Shown here: one piece after another, positions 44,041 to 53,273 of the stretch
Numbering within the stretch: position 1 is the first letter of the stretch
Layout: each line of letters begins with the position of its first letter
Origin: Streptomyces sp. P3
GTDB lineage: Bacteria; Actinomycetota; Actinomycetes; Streptomycetales; Streptomycetaceae
Assembly: GCF_003032475.1 (NCBI RefSeq)
Contig: NZ_CP028369.1
Location: 248,001 to 312,000 of the forward strand
Length of the DNA stretch: 64,000 nucleotides
Reading direction: 5' to 3'
The notes under the pieces: model-generated
Database searches by the model: none
The model's input: only the letters and a program-made list of their open reading frames with translations
Told to the model about the DNA's origin: nothing
Translations under genes and position numbers: made by a program

Positions 44041-45459
44041 TCAGCTGTCGAAACCGAGCCCCAGCCGGTCCATGGTCTTCAGCCACAGGTTGCGCCGGCC
44101 TCCGTGCGCGTCGGCGCGGGCCAGCGACCACTTGGTGAGGGCGATGCCGGTCCAGGCGAAGGGCTCGGGCGGGAAGGGCAGCGGCTTCCTGCGGACCATC
44201 TCCAGCCGTGTCCGCTCGGTGCTCTCCCCCGCCAGCAGGTCGAGCATCACCTCCGCGCCGAACCGGGTCGCGCCGACGCCCAGGCCGGTGTACCCGGCCG
44301 CATAGGCGACTTTCCCCTGGTGCGCGGTGCCGAAGAACGCCGAGAAGCGCGAACAGGTGTCGATCGCCCCGCCCCACGCGTGCGTGAAGCGGACGCCCTC
44401 CAGCTGCGGGAAGCAGGTGAAGAAGTGTCCGGCGAGCTTCGCGTAGGTCTCCGGCCGGTCGTCGTACTCGGCGCGCACCCGGCCCCCGTAGGGGTAGACG
44501 GCGTCGTACCCGCCCCACAGGATCCGGTTGTCGGCGGACAGCCGGAAGTAGTGGAACTGGTTGGCGCTGTCCCCGAGTCCCTGCCGGTTCTTCCAGCCGA
44601 TCGAGTCGATCTGTGCCGCGGTCAGCGGTTCGGTCATCAGCGCGTAGTCGTAGACCGGGACGGTGTACGCGCGCACGCGCTTGACCAGGTTCGGGAAGAT
44701 GTTCGTACCGAGGGCCACCTGCCGGGCGCGGACCTGCCCGTACGGCGTGCGGACGGTCGTCCCCGCGCCGTACGGCTTCAGGTCCAGCGCGGGCGTGTGC
44801 TCGTACACCCGCACCCCGAGGCGGACGCACGCCTGCTTCAGACCCCAGACGAGCTTGGCGGGGTGGAGCATGGCCACGCCCCGGCGGTCGTGCAGGCCCG
44901 CCCGGAAGGTGGGCGAGGCGACCTGCTCGCGCACCGCGTCGGCGTCGAGGAACTCGATGCCGTCGGCGAGGCCCCTGTTCCCGAGCTCCTCGTACCAGTC
45001 GCGCAGTTCCCGTGCCTGGTACTCCTCGGTGGCGACGTCGATCTCGCCGGTGCGCTCGAAGTCGCAGTCGATGCCGTGCCGGGCGATCGCCGCCTCGATC
45101 CCGTCGAGGTTGCGCATCCCCAGCTCCTCGAGCCGGTGGATCTCGTCCGGCCACCGGGCCAGCCCGTTGGGCAGCCCGTGGGTGAGGGAGGCCGCGCAGA
45201 ACCCGCCGTTGCGGCCGGAGGCGGCCCAGCCCACCTCGCGGCCCTCCAGCAGCACCACGTCCCGCTGCGGGTCGCGCTCCTTGGCGACGAGCGCGGTCCA
45301 CAGTCCGCTGTATCCGCCCCCGACGACCAGCAGATCGCAGGTCTCGGGGCCGGTGAGCGCGGGTTCGGGGCGGGGTCTGCCCGGGTCGTCCAGCCAGTAC
45401 GGGACGGGCTGTGCGTCGGAAAGAGAAGTGGTCCACCGGTTCATGGCGCCTGGGGCCAT
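44041..45459 (-). CDS. FAD-dependent oxidoreductase, probable gamma-glutamylputrescine/polyamine oxidase
   Basis: A 472-residue DAO-type flavoprotein. The FAD loop is CDLLVVGGGYSGLWTALVAKE (residues 41-61), and EVGWAASGRNGGFC follows, as in PuuB-like oxidases. The C-terminal GYTGLGVGATRFGAEVMLDLL closes the FAD fold. It would oxidise an amine to an aldehyde with release of ammonia and hydrogen peroxide. It is the last gene of the leftward potD-potA-potB-potC group, 37 bp behind potC, which points to putrescine or a conjugate as substrate. The ATG has GGGAG about 8 bases upstream. Confidence 0.88.
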   Translation of the reverse strand: MAPGAMNRWTTSLSDAQPVPYWLDDPGRPRPEPALTGPETCDLLVVGGGYSGLWTALVAKERDPQRDVVLLEGREVGWAASGRNGGFCAASLTHGLPNGLARWPDEIHRLEELGMRNLDGIEAAIARHGIDCDFERTGEIDVATEEYQARELRDWYEELGNRGLADGIEFLDADAVREQVASPTFRAGLHDRRGVAMLHPAKLVWGLKQACVRLGVRVYEHTPALDLKPYGAGTTVRTPYGQVRARQVALGTNIFPNLVKRVRAYTVPVYDYALMTEPLTAAQIDSIGWKNRQGLGDSANQFHYFRLSADNRILWGGYDAVYPYGGRVRAEYDDRPETYAKLAGHFFTCFPQLEGVRFTHAWGGAIDTCSRFSAFFGTAHQGKVAYAAGYTGLGVGATRFGAEVMLDLLAGESTERTRLEMVRRKPLPFPPEPFAWTGIALTKWSLARADAHGGRRNLWLKTMDRLGLGFDS

Positions 45460-45496
45460 GATGTCAACTCCCTACGGGGCCTGTCGGCTTCGGGCT

Positions 45497-46297
45497 CTAT
45501 GCCTTTTGCTTGTTGCGGCGGTTGCCGACGACCATCGACGTCAGCACCAGCAGGACGGCGACCAGGAACATGGCCGTGCCGATGACGTTGATCTGGACGG
45601 GCGTTCCGCGCTGCGCCGAGCCCCACACGAACATGGGGAAGGTGACGGTCGAGCCCGCGTTGAAATTGGTGATGATGAAGTCGTCGAAGGACAGCGCGAA
45701 GGCGAGCAGCGCGCCCGCGGCGATTCCGGGGGCCGCGATGGGCAGGGTGACGCGCAGGAACGTCTGCGCCGGCCCGGCGTAGAGGTCCTGGGCGGCCTGT
45801 TCCAGCCGGGGGTCCATCGACATGACGCGCGCCTTGACCGCCGTCACGACGAAGCTCAGGCAGAACATGATGTGCGCGATGAGGATGGTCCAGAACCCCA
45901 GCTGTGCGCCGAGGTTGAGGAACAGGGTGAGCAGCGAGGCGGCCATGACGACCTCGGGCATCGCCATCGGCAGGAAGATCAGCGAGTTCACCGCGCCGCG
46001 CGCGCGGAAGCGGTAGCGCACCAGCGCGAAGGCGATCATCGTGCCGAGCAGGGTGGCGCCGAGGGTCGCCCACACCGCGATCTGGAGGCTGAGCGACAGC
46101 GAGCCGCACAGGCCCGCGACCCCGCACGGGTCCTGCCAGGCGTCGGTGGAGAACTGCTGCCACTCGTAGTTGAAACGGCCCTTCGGCTTGTTGAAGGAGA
46201 ACACGGTGACGACGACGTTCGGCAGGAGGAGATAGCCGAGCGTGAGAAGTCCCGCGATGACCACGAAATGGCGCTTGAGCCAGTTGACGAGGCGCAT
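45497..46297 (-). CDS. potC: Polyamine ABC transporter permease PotC
   Basis: A 266-residue permease with six helices. MRLVNWLKRHFVVIAGLLTLGYLLLPNVVVTVFSFN is the usual PotC start. The ATPase-contacting loop is DPRLEQAAQDLYAGPAQTFLRVTLP. DDFIITNFNAGSTVTFP is a hallmark of PotC. It forms the membrane channel with PotB for spermidine or putrescine import. Its ATG shares one base with the potB stop (TGATG). Confidence 0.93.
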   Translation of the reverse strand: MRLVNWLKRHFVVIAGLLTLGYLLLPNVVVTVFSFNKPKGRFNYEWQQFSTDAWQDPCGVAGLCGSLSLSLQIAVWATLGATLLGTMIAFALVRYRFRARGAVNSLIFLPMAMPEVVMAASLLTLFLNLGAQLGFWTILIAHIMFCLSFVVTAVKARVMSMDPRLEQAAQDLYAGPAQTFLRVTLPIAAPGIAAGALLAFALSFDDFIITNFNAGSTVTFPMFVWGSAQRGTPVQINVIGTAMFLVAVLLVLTSMVVGNRRNKQKA

Positions 46298-47226
46298 CAG
46301 ACCAGATCCTCCGTCCCCGACCTGCGGATGTAGAAGGTGACCATGAAGAGGATCGCGGCCATGAGGATGAAGGACAGGGCCGCCGCCGTCGGATAGTCCA
46401 GCACCCGCAGGAACTGCGTCTGGATGACGTTTCCGATCATGCGGGTGTCGGTCGAGCCCAGGAGTTCCGCGTTGACGTAGTCGCCGGACGCCGGGATGAA
46501 GGTGAGCAGGGTGCCCGAGACCACGCCCGGCATCGACAGCGGGAAGGTGACCTTGCGGAAGACGGTGGCCGGCCTGGCGTACAGGTCGCCGGCCGCCTCG
46601 TGCAGCCGTCCGTCGATGCGTTCCAGTGAGGAGTACAGCGGAAGGATCATGAACGGCAGGAAGTTGTACGTCAGACCGCAGACCACCGCGAGGGGCGTGG
46701 CGAGGACGCGGTCGCCCGCGGTCCAGCCGAGCCAGCTGGTGACGTCCAGGACGTGCAGGGTGTTCAGGGCGCCGACGACGGGGCCGCCGTCCGCGAGGAT
46801 CGTCTTCCAGGCGAGGGTGCGGATCAGGAAGCTGGTGAAGAACGGCGCGATCACCAAAATCATGATCAGGTTCCGCCAGCGGCCGGCCCGGAAGGCGATC
46901 AGATAGGCCAGCGGGTAGCCGAGCGCCAGGCACAGGACCGTCGCGGCGCCCGCGTAGAGGACCGAGCGCAGGAACTGCGGCCAGTACGCGCTGAGGGCGT
47001 CCCAGTAGGTCGCGAAGTGCCAGGTGACCTTGTAGCCCTCCTCCAGGGAGCCCGTCTGCACGGACGTGGAGGCCTGGTAGATCATCGGCAGCGCGAAGAA
47101 CACGACCAGCCAGAGCAGGCCCGGCAGCAGCAGCCAGTACGGCGTCAGACGGCCGCGCTTGCGGGGCGACTTCCTCGTCGGCGTCGTCGGGGAGAGAGGC
47201 GGGGGCGCCTCGGTGAGCGTCGCCAT
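46297..47226 (-). CDS. potB: Polyamine ABC transporter permease PotB
   Basis: A 309-residue permease. A charged cytoplasmic N-terminus is followed by TPYWLLLPGLLWLVVFFALPMIYQ, and five more helices. LERIDGRLHEAAGDLYARPATVFRKVTFPLSMPG is the coupling loop. FIPASGDYVNAELLGS is typical of PotB. It starts one base after the potA stop region and overlaps potC, so the four pot genes form one transcript. Confidence 0.93.
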   Translation of the reverse strand: MATLTEAPPPLSPTTPTRKSPRKRGRLTPYWLLLPGLLWLVVFFALPMIYQASTSVQTGSLEEGYKVTWHFATYWDALSAYWPQFLRSVLYAGAATVLCLALGYPLAYLIAFRAGRWRNLIMILVIAPFFTSFLIRTLAWKTILADGGPVVGALNTLHVLDVTSWLGWTAGDRVLATPLAVVCGLTYNFLPFMILPLYSSLERIDGRLHEAAGDLYARPATVFRKVTFPLSMPGVVSGTLLTFIPASGDYVNAELLGSTDTRMIGNVIQTQFLRVLDYPTAAALSFILMAAILFMVTFYIRRSGTEDLV

Positions 47227-47227
47227 C

Positions 47228-48388
47228 TCAGACCCCCGCCTCTTCCTGGATGCCCGCGTCGATGTCCTGGGCCGCGTCGAGGCCGAAGGTGTGGGCCGGG
47301 CTCCAGTGCAGGACCACGTCGGCGCCGGGCACGAGCCGGGCGTCGCGGTCGACGTTCTGGACGTAGACCTCGAACTCCGGGCAGACCGAGCTGTCGATCA
47401 CGTACTGGGTGGAGACGCCGATGAACGAGGAGTCGGCGATCTTCCCGGTGATCCGGTTGCGGCCCTCGGGAATCTCGCCGGCGTCGTCGGCGTGGGTCAG
47501 GGAGATCTTCTCGGGGCGTACGCCGACCAGCACCCGGCCGCCGTTCGTGGTGGGCGCGGAGCAGCGCGCCACGGGCAGCACGAGCTTGCCGTCGCCCGCC
47601 TTGAGCACGATGTCGTCACCGGCCTTGGAGTCGACCTCGGCCTCGATCAGGTTGGAGGTGCCGAGGAAGTTGGCGACGAACGTGGTGTGCGGGTTCTCGT
47701 AGAGGTCGGCCGGGGAGCCGAGCTGTTCGACGCGGCCCCCGTTCATCACGGCGACCGTGTCGGCCATCGTCATGGCCTCCTCCTGGTCGTGCGTGACGTG
47801 GACGAAGGTGATGCCGACCTCGGTCTGGATGCGCTTGAGCTCCAGCTGCATCTGGCGGCGCAGCTTGAGGTCGAGGGCGCCGAGCGGCTCGTCGAGCAGC
47901 AGCACCTTGGGGTGGTTGATCAGGGCACGGGCCACGGCTACGCGCTGCTGCTGGCCGCCGGAGAGCTGGTGGGGCTTCTTGCGGGCCTGTTCCCCGAGCT
48001 GGACGAGCTCCAGCATGTCCTCGACCTGCTTCTTCACGCTCTTGATGCCGCGTCGGCGCAGGCCGAAGGCGACGTTCTCGAAGATGTCGAGGTGCGGGAA
48101 GAGGGCGTAGGACTGGAACACGGTGTTCACCGGCCGCTTGTAGGGCGGGAGCGCCGTCACGTCCTGGTCGCCGAGGTGCACGGTCCCGGAGGACGGTTCC
48201 TCCAGGCCGGCGATCATGCGCAGGGTGGTGGTCTTGCCGCAGCCGGACGCGCCGAGCAGGGCGAAGAAGGAGCCCTGCGGGACGGTCAGGTCCAGCGGGT
48301 GCACGGCGGTGAAGGAGCCGTAGGTCTTGCTGATGCCGGTGAGGCGGACGTCGCCGCTGCCGCTGTCGGTCGTCTTCATCGTCGTCAC
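47228..48388 (-). CDS. potA: Polyamine ABC transporter ATPase PotA
   Basis: A 386-residue ATPase. Walker A is [14 protein letters not shown], the signature is [16 protein letters not shown], Walker B is [12 protein letters not shown] and the switch His is in [15 protein letters not shown]. The C-terminal 120 residues form the TOBE regulatory domain ([10 protein letters not shown]). It powers PotB-PotC. The GTG at 48386-48388 overlaps the potD stop by four bases (GTGA); an ATG three codons on is an alternative start. Confidence 0.95.
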   Translation of the reverse strand: MTTMKTTDSGSGDVRLTGISKTYGSFTAVHPLDLTVPQGSFFALLGASGCGKTTTLRMIAGLEEPSSGTVHLGDQDVTALPPYKRPVNTVFQSYALFPHLDIFENVAFGLRRRGIKSVKKQVEDMLELVQLGEQARKKPHQLSGGQQQRVAVARALINHPKVLLLDEPLGALDLKLRRQMQLELKRIQTEVGITFVHVTHDQEEAMTMADTVAVMNGGRVEQLGSPADLYENPHTTFVANFLGTSNLIEAEVDSKAGDDIVLKAGDGKLVLPVARCSAPTTNGGRVLVGVRPEKISLTHADDAGEIPEGRNRITGKIADSSFIGVSTQYVIDSSVCPEFEVYVQNVDRDARLVPGADVVLHWSPAHTFGLDAAQDIDAGIQEEAGV

Positions 48389-49632
48389 GCCCCAGTGAGC
48401 TTTGCGAACTTGGCCTGGTAGGCGGTCTCTTCCTTCGGGCTCAGCGAGCGGAAGGCGTGGGACTTGGCCTGCATGGCCTTGTCGGGAAGGATCAGCGGGT
48501 TGTCCGCCGCCGACTTGTCGATCTTGGCGAGGTACGGTTTCACGTCGGCGACCGGACTCACGTAGTTGATGTACGCGGCCAGTTCGGCGGCCGGCTCGGG
48601 CTCGTAGTAGTAATCGATCAGCCGCTCGGCGTTCGTCTTGTGGCGAGCCTTGTTGGGGATCAGCATGTTGTCGGTCGACGTCATGTAGCCGCTGTCCGGG
48701 ATGACGTACCCGACGTCCGGGTTGTCGGCCTGGAGCTGCACGATGTCACCGGCCCAGGCGACGCAGGCCGCCAGGTCGCCCTTACTGAGGTCGGAGGTGT
48801 AGTCGTTGCCGGTGAAGCGGCGGATCTGGCCCCTGTCGACGGCCTTCTGGAGGCGGGCGACGACCGCGTCGTAGTCGTCGTCGGTGAACTTCGCCGGGTC
48901 CTTGCCCATGTCGAGCATGGTCATGCCGACGGTGTCGCGCATCTCGGTCAGCAGGCCGACCCGGCCCTTGAGCGCGGGGGTGTCGAGCAGGTCGGAGACC
49001 GACTTCACCTCGACGCCGTCGAGCGCCTTCTTGTTGTAGGCGACGACCGTCGAGATGCCCTGCCAGGGGTACGAGTAGGCGCGGCCCGGGTCCCAGTCGG
49101 GGCTGCGGAACTGGTCCGACAGGTTGGCGAAGGCGTGCGGAAGGTTCGACGCGTCCAGCTTCTGGACGTAGCCGAGCCTGATCATGCGGGCGGCCAGCCA
49201 GTCGGTGAGGACGATGAGGTCGCGGCCGGTGTCCTGACCGGCGGCGAGCTGCGGCTGGATCTTGCCGAAGAACTCGTCGTTGTCGTTGATGTCCTCGGTG
49301 TACTTGACCGTGATGCCGGTCCGCTTGCGGAACGCGTCCAGCGTGGGACGGTGCTTCCCGCTGTCGTCCACGTCGATGTACTCCGGCCAGTTGGAGAAGT
49401 TGACGACCTTCTCCTTCGCCGAATGGTCGTCGGCGGACACGCCGCCCTGCGACTTGCCGGCGGCGGGGATTCCGCAGCCGGCCAGCGCTCCGAGGCCGCC
49501 CAGGGTGAGCGCGCCGCCGGCGGAGGCGCGCAACAGCGACCGGCGGTTCATGGCCGCCCTGCCGCCTCGGAAACTGCGCCGTACGGCGGCCAGTTCGGCC
49601 GGGCTCAGGCGGTCGGGCTCGTACTGCTCCAT
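48385..49632 (-). CDS. potD: Polyamine-binding lipoprotein PotD-type
   Basis: A 415-residue spermidine/putrescine-binding protein. MNRRSLLRASAGGALTLGGLGALAGC gives a twin-arginine motif and a lipobox (LAGC). VNFSNWPEYID and AYSYPWQGISTVVAYNKKAL match PotD/PotF proteins. A 27-residue leader precedes the RR motif; an internal ATG at 49549-49551 would give a more normal signal and is a possible true start. It captures the substrate outside the membrane and is the first gene of the pot operon; 55 bp separate it from the aldehyde dehydrogenase gene. Confidence 0.92.
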   Translation of the reverse strand: MEQYEPDRLSPAELAAVRRSFRGGRAAMNRRSLLRASAGGALTLGGLGALAGCGIPAAGKSQGGVSADDHSAKEKVVNFSNWPEYIDVDDSGKHRPTLDAFRKRTGITVKYTEDINDNDEFFGKIQPQLAAGQDTGRDLIVLTDWLAARMIRLGYVQKLDASNLPHAFANLSDQFRSPDWDPGRAYSYPWQGISTVVAYNKKALDGVEVKSVSDLLDTPALKGRVGLLTEMRDTVGMTMLDMGKDPAKFTDDDYDAVVARLQKAVDRGQIRRFTGNDYTSDLSKGDLAACVAWAGDIVQLQADNPDVGYVIPDSGYMTSTDNMLIPNKARHKTNAERLIDYYYEPEPAAELAAYINYVSPVADVKPYLAKIDKSAADNPLILPDKAMQAKSHAFRSLSPKEETAYQAKFAKLTGA

Positions 49633-49687
49633 GCGCGTGGTGCCCTTTCGGGAGGTCCGGCCGTGGTCTGCGGCCGTTCGTCGTCGC

Positions 49688-51202
49688 TTATGAGTCCCCG
49701 AAGACCGTGCGGTGCCAGGGCTTGCGGGCCACCGCCGTGTTATCGAACATAACGTGCTTTACCTGCGTGTACTCCTCGAACGAGTACGCTGACATGTCCT
49801 TGCCGAAGCCGGATGCCTTGTAACCGCCGTGCGGCATTTCGCTGATGATCGGGATGTGGTCGTTGATCCACACGCACCCGGCCTTGATCTCGCGTGTGGC
49901 ACGGTTCGCCCGGAAGACGTCCCGGGTCCACGCCGAGGCCGCGAGCCCGTAGGGGGTGTCGTTGGCGAGCCGGATGCCCTCCTCGTCGGTGTCGAACGGC
50001 AGGACGACCAGCACCGGCCCGAAGATCTCCGACTGGACGGCCTCGCTGTCCTGGGCCGCGTCCGCGATCAGGGTGGGCAGATAGTAGGCGCCGTTCTCGA
50101 GGTCTCCCTGGGGCGCCTCGCCTCCCGTCACCACGCGCGCGTAGCCGCGAGCCCGGTCGACGAGGGCGGCGACCCGGTCGCGGTGCGCGTGCGACACGAG
50201 CGGGCCGAGATCGGTGCCCGCGGCGAACGGGTCCCCGACCCGCACGGTCTCCATCAGGGCCGCCGTCCGCTCGACGAAGGCCTCGTAGAGCGGCCGTTGC
50301 ACGTACGCGCGCGTGGCGGCCGTGCAGTCCTGCCCGGTGTTGATGAGCGAGCCGGCGACCGCGCCGTGGACGGCGGCCTCCAGGTCGGCGTCCTCGAAGA
50401 CGACGAAGGGCGCCTTGCCGCCGAGCTCCAGGTGGAGCCGCTTGACGGTCGCGGTGGCGATCTCGGCGACCCGCCTGCCGACGGCGGTGGAGCCGGTGAA
50501 GGAGGTCATGACGACGTCGGGGTGGCCGACGAGGTGTTCGCCCGCCTCCCGTCCGGTCCCGGTGACGATGTTGATCACACCGTCGGGGATCCCGGCCTCC
50601 GACGCCGCCCGGGCGAACAGCAGCGAGGTGAGCGGGGTGAGCTCGGCGGGCTTGAGCACGATCGTGTTGCCCGCGGCGATCGCCGGGAGGATCTTCCAGG
50701 CCGCCATCTGGAGTGGGTAGTTCCAGGGTGCTACGGACCCGACGACACCGATGGGTTCCCGGCGGACGTACGAGGTGTGGTCGCCGGAGTACTCGCCGGC
50801 CGACTGGCCCGCGAGATGCCGGGCGGCGCCGGCGAAGAAGGCGGTGTTGTCGATCGTCCCCGGGACGTCGAACTCCCGGGTCAGCTTCAGCGGCTTGCCG
50901 CACTGAAGGGACTCGGCGCGGGCGAAGTCGTCGGCGCGGTCGGCGAGGACCGCGGCGAAACGGTGCAGGGCGTCGGAACGCTCGCCCGGCGTGGCGCCCG
51001 CCCAGCCGGGAAAAGCGGCCCGGGCCGCGGCGACGGCCGCGTCGACGGTGTCCGTGCCCGCCAGATCGTAGGTGTAGACCTCCTCACCGGTGGCGGGATC
51101 GACCACGGCATGGGCGCGCCCCGAGTCGCCACGGGCGAGGCGGCCGTCGATGTACTGGGCGCCCTCCGCGAACAACCGCTGCGCGGGAAACCGGTCCTGC
51201 AT
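49688..51202 (-). CDS. Aldehyde dehydrogenase, probable gamma-aminobutyraldehyde dehydrogenase
   Basis: A 504-residue ALDH. The catalytic Cys is in NTGQDCTAATRAYVQ, the Glu in LHLELGGKAPFVV, and the cofactor loop is MTSFTGSTAVGRRV. EIFGPVLVVLPF and PHGGYKASGFGKDMSAYSFEEYTQVKHV are typical of the betaine/aminobutyraldehyde group (PatD/PuuC-like). It would oxidise 4-aminobutanal or its gamma-glutamyl form from putrescine. The ATG at 51200-51202 has AGGAGAGCGAC directly upstream. It precedes potD by 55 bp and is probably the first gene of the six-gene transcript. Confidence 0.92.
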   Translation of the reverse strand: MQDRFPAQRLFAEGAQYIDGRLARGDSGRAHAVVDPATGEEVYTYDLAGTDTVDAAVAAARAAFPGWAGATPGERSDALHRFAAVLADRADDFARAESLQCGKPLKLTREFDVPGTIDNTAFFAGAARHLAGQSAGEYSGDHTSYVRREPIGVVGSVAPWNYPLQMAAWKILPAIAAGNTIVLKPAELTPLTSLLFARAASEAGIPDGVINIVTGTGREAGEHLVGHPDVVMTSFTGSTAVGRRVAEIATATVKRLHLELGGKAPFVVFEDADLEAAVHGAVAGSLINTGQDCTAATRAYVQRPLYEAFVERTAALMETVRVGDPFAAGTDLGPLVSHAHRDRVAALVDRARGYARVVTGGEAPQGDLENGAYYLPTLIADAAQDSEAVQSEIFGPVLVVLPFDTDEEGIRLANDTPYGLAASAWTRDVFRANRATREIKAGCVWINDHIPIISEMPHGGYKASGFGKDMSAYSFEEYTQVKHVMFDNTAVARKPWHRTVFGDS

Positions 51203-51297
51203 GTCGCTCTCCTCCGCCTTCGCCCCGCTGTGCGCGGGGGCGGGTGGCGTAGCTCCAGCCTGATTTGATTGCCGATCCTGACAGAGCAAGGGCACTC

Positions 51298-51318
51298 CAA
51301 CAAGTGATTCCGTTGTTG
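51298..51318. promoter_or_regulatory. CAACAA-N9-TTGTTG inverted repeat upstream of the polyamine operon
   Basis: A perfect 6-bp inverted repeat with a nine-base spacer, about 96 bp before the aldehyde dehydrogenase start, in a locally AT-rich stretch. It could be an operator of the polyamine operon. Confidence 0.4.
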
Positions 51319-51424
51319 CCTTTTGGTTACGCGACGGAATCTGTCGGCGAGGGGTCGACCAGGTGTCGAGTCGCGACGGAAAAGGCAGGACGGTCTGTCA
51401 GTGGCGCGTGCCATCCTCTGGTGC

Positions 51425-51985
51425 ATGGAGACGATCGACAGCCGGGAATCCCTGGTCAGGGAGGTCCGGTCGGGGGCGCGCATCAAATACCTGCACTTCT
51501 GGGGCCACCGTCCGCGGCCGGACGGGCGGATCGGTGCGAGCTGCCTCAGCCAGTGGTGGCCGTCACCGTTCGTGGTCGACGACGTCGTCTACGCGACCGC
51601 GGAACACTGGATGATGGCCGCGAAAGCACGGCTCTTCGAGGACCCGGAGGCGGAGAGGCGGGCGCTGGCCGCCGGGTCGCCCGCCCAGGCGAAGAAGGAG
51701 GGGCGGCTGGTCCGCGGCTTCGACGACGCGACGTGGGAGCGGGAGCGGTTCCGGATCGTCGTCGAGGGCAGCGTCCACAAGTTCGCCTCGGACCCCGCAC
51801 TGAGCGCGTTCCTGCTGGGCACCCACTCGAGGGTGCTGGTCGAGGCGAGCCCGCTGGACCGTGTGTGGGGCATCGGCCTGGCAGCGGACGACGAGGCGGC
51901 GATGAACCCCGAGCGCTGGCGCGGCCTGAACCTGCTGGGCTTCGCCCTGATGCAGGCCAGAGAGCGGCTGCTGACACGGGCCTGA
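51425..51985 (+). CDS. NADAR domain protein (YbiA-like)
   Basis: A 186-residue NADAR-family protein. IKYLHFWGHRP, LSQWWPSPFVVDDVVYATAEHWMMAAKARLF and VWGIGLAADDEAAMNPERWRGLNLLGFALMQARERL are the family hallmarks. Characterised members cut N-glycosidic bonds: YbiA acts on early riboflavin intermediates, and others remove ADP-ribose from guanine bases, linked to toxin and phage-defence systems. Which role applies here is open, since no ADP-ribosyltransferase or riboflavin gene is adjacent. The ATG (51425) has only a weak ribosome site; a GTG at 51401 is in frame. Confidence 0.88.
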   Translation: METIDSRESLVREVRSGARIKYLHFWGHRPRPDGRIGASCLSQWWPSPFVVDDVVYATAEHWMMAAKARLFEDPEAERRALAAGSPAQAKKEGRLVRGFDDATWERERFRIVVEGSVHKFASDPALSAFLLGTHSRVLVEASPLDRVWGIGLAADDEAAMNPERWRGLNLLGFALMQARERLLTRA

Positions 51986-52034
51986 GGCGCGGGAGGGGGG
52001 CGCGGGGCAGGGGCGGTTCGGTGCTGATTCGGCG

Positions 52035-52898
52035 CTAAGGGGCCACGAACGTCAGGATGCCCATGCCGATCGCCAGCACCATGCCCACCGCGCCGCAGAT
52101 GATCCCGGCCAGTGCCTGACCGGGGTTCGACGCCTCGCCCCGGCGGGCCTTTCCACGGCCGATCGCGCCGAACACGACGCCCAGGATGCCGAAGACGATG
52201 GCCAGCGGCCACAGACAGAAGACGACGGCTGCGAGGATCCCGAGCACCAGTCCGGCCACGCCCAGGCCGTTGTTGTCCCCGACCCCGCCGCCCCAGCCGT
52301 AGAGGCCGGGCGCGCCACCGTAGTGCGGGTGGGACGGATAGCCGTAGCCGCCGGGGTAGCCGTACGGGACCTGCCCGGGCCCGTCGGGAGCGATGGGCGG
52401 TGGGGGCACCGGCCCGCCGTGGGCCGGAGGAGCGAAGTGGGCCGGAGGAGCGAAGTGGCCGGGCGGCGGACCGCCCGCGGCCGTGGCGGGATCCGGCGGC
52501 GGGAAGCCGCCGAGCGTGCCGTTCGGCTGCGGTCCCCCGAAGGGGTCGGCCCAGGGCTGAGGCGTCACGCCGGGCAGCGAAATCATCGTCCGCTGGTCGT
52601 GGACGGAGGGCGGCGCCTGGTCCTGGGCTGCGGGACCGCCGGTGCCGGGGGTCAGCGGTTCGTTCGCGGCGACGGTGTGGCCGGGGCCGCCCCGCGCCTC
52701 GCCGCCGGGCGCCGCCCACGGGTTCGGCGGGAGCGGGGAGGCCGCGTCCGGAGCACTGCCGGCCGGGGCGGCCTTGTCCAACGGCACCCGGCGCGTCCCC
52801 GGCTCCGCGTCCCGCGGTCCGTCCATCGCGTCGGAGGCGGGCGCGGGCCACGGGTCGCGGGCGGCGTCACCGGCCGGAGTCGGCGCGTCGTCGGACAT
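52035..52898 (-). CDS. DUF4190 membrane protein with proline-rich N-terminal domain
   Basis: A 287-residue protein. The first 190 residues are Pro/Gly/Ala-rich and probably disordered, ending in tyrosine-rich PYGYPGGYGYPSHPHYGG. The C-terminal 80 residues are a DUF4190 domain with two helices: LGVAGLVLGILAAVVFCLWPLAIVFGILGVVFGAIGRGKAR and PGQALAGIICGAVGMVLAIGMGI. Such proteins are common in Streptomyces, without known function. The ATG at 52896-52898 has AGGGGATC 7 bases upstream. Confidence 0.82.
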   Translation of the reverse strand: MSDDAPTPAGDAARDPWPAPASDAMDGPRDAEPGTRRVPLDKAAPAGSAPDAASPLPPNPWAAPGGEARGGPGHTVAANEPLTPGTGGPAAQDQAPPSVHDQRTMISLPGVTPQPWADPFGGPQPNGTLGGFPPPDPATAAGGPPPGHFAPPAHFAPPAHGGPVPPPPIAPDGPGQVPYGYPGGYGYPSHPHYGGAPGLYGWGGGVGDNNGLGVAGLVLGILAAVVFCLWPLAIVFGILGVVFGAIGRGKARRGEASNPGQALAGIICGAVGMVLAIGMGILTFVAP

Positions 52899-53273
52899 AC
52901 GTGGATCCCCTCTGTCGCCCCTCGACCGGGCGGGCGCTCTGCGTTCCGTCATCCGTACACGGTTCCGCCCTGCGTACGTTCCGTCATGCTACGGCCCGTG
53001 GCAGCCGAGAACGTCACCGGGCCGTACCACGCGCAAGGCCGCCGACCCACCCCTCCACCGCCTCCCCCAGCCCCGATGCCCCACCACCGCCACGTCTTTG
53101 CGCCGCCCCCACCTCCGGGCCTTCCACCAGCCGCGCCTTCAGGCCTATGGGTCTCCGGGCATCCAGGTCTCCGCACCTCAGGGCCTCCGCCTACGATGAT
53201 CGGGACTCATCGATCAGCCGATCACCCGCGTCCCGTCCGGCCCGGCCCGGGGCGCCGTCCCGGGGAGGACCCC
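52899..53273. other. Divergent intergenic region (no gene)
   Basis: 375 bp between the DUF4190 and deaminase genes. It holds a duplicated CGTTCCGTCAT(C/G) near 52940-52955 and 52977-52988, with a CGTACA/TGCGTACG stretch between. A pyrimidine-rich part follows. No coding potential or hairpin is convincing. Confidence 0.6.
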
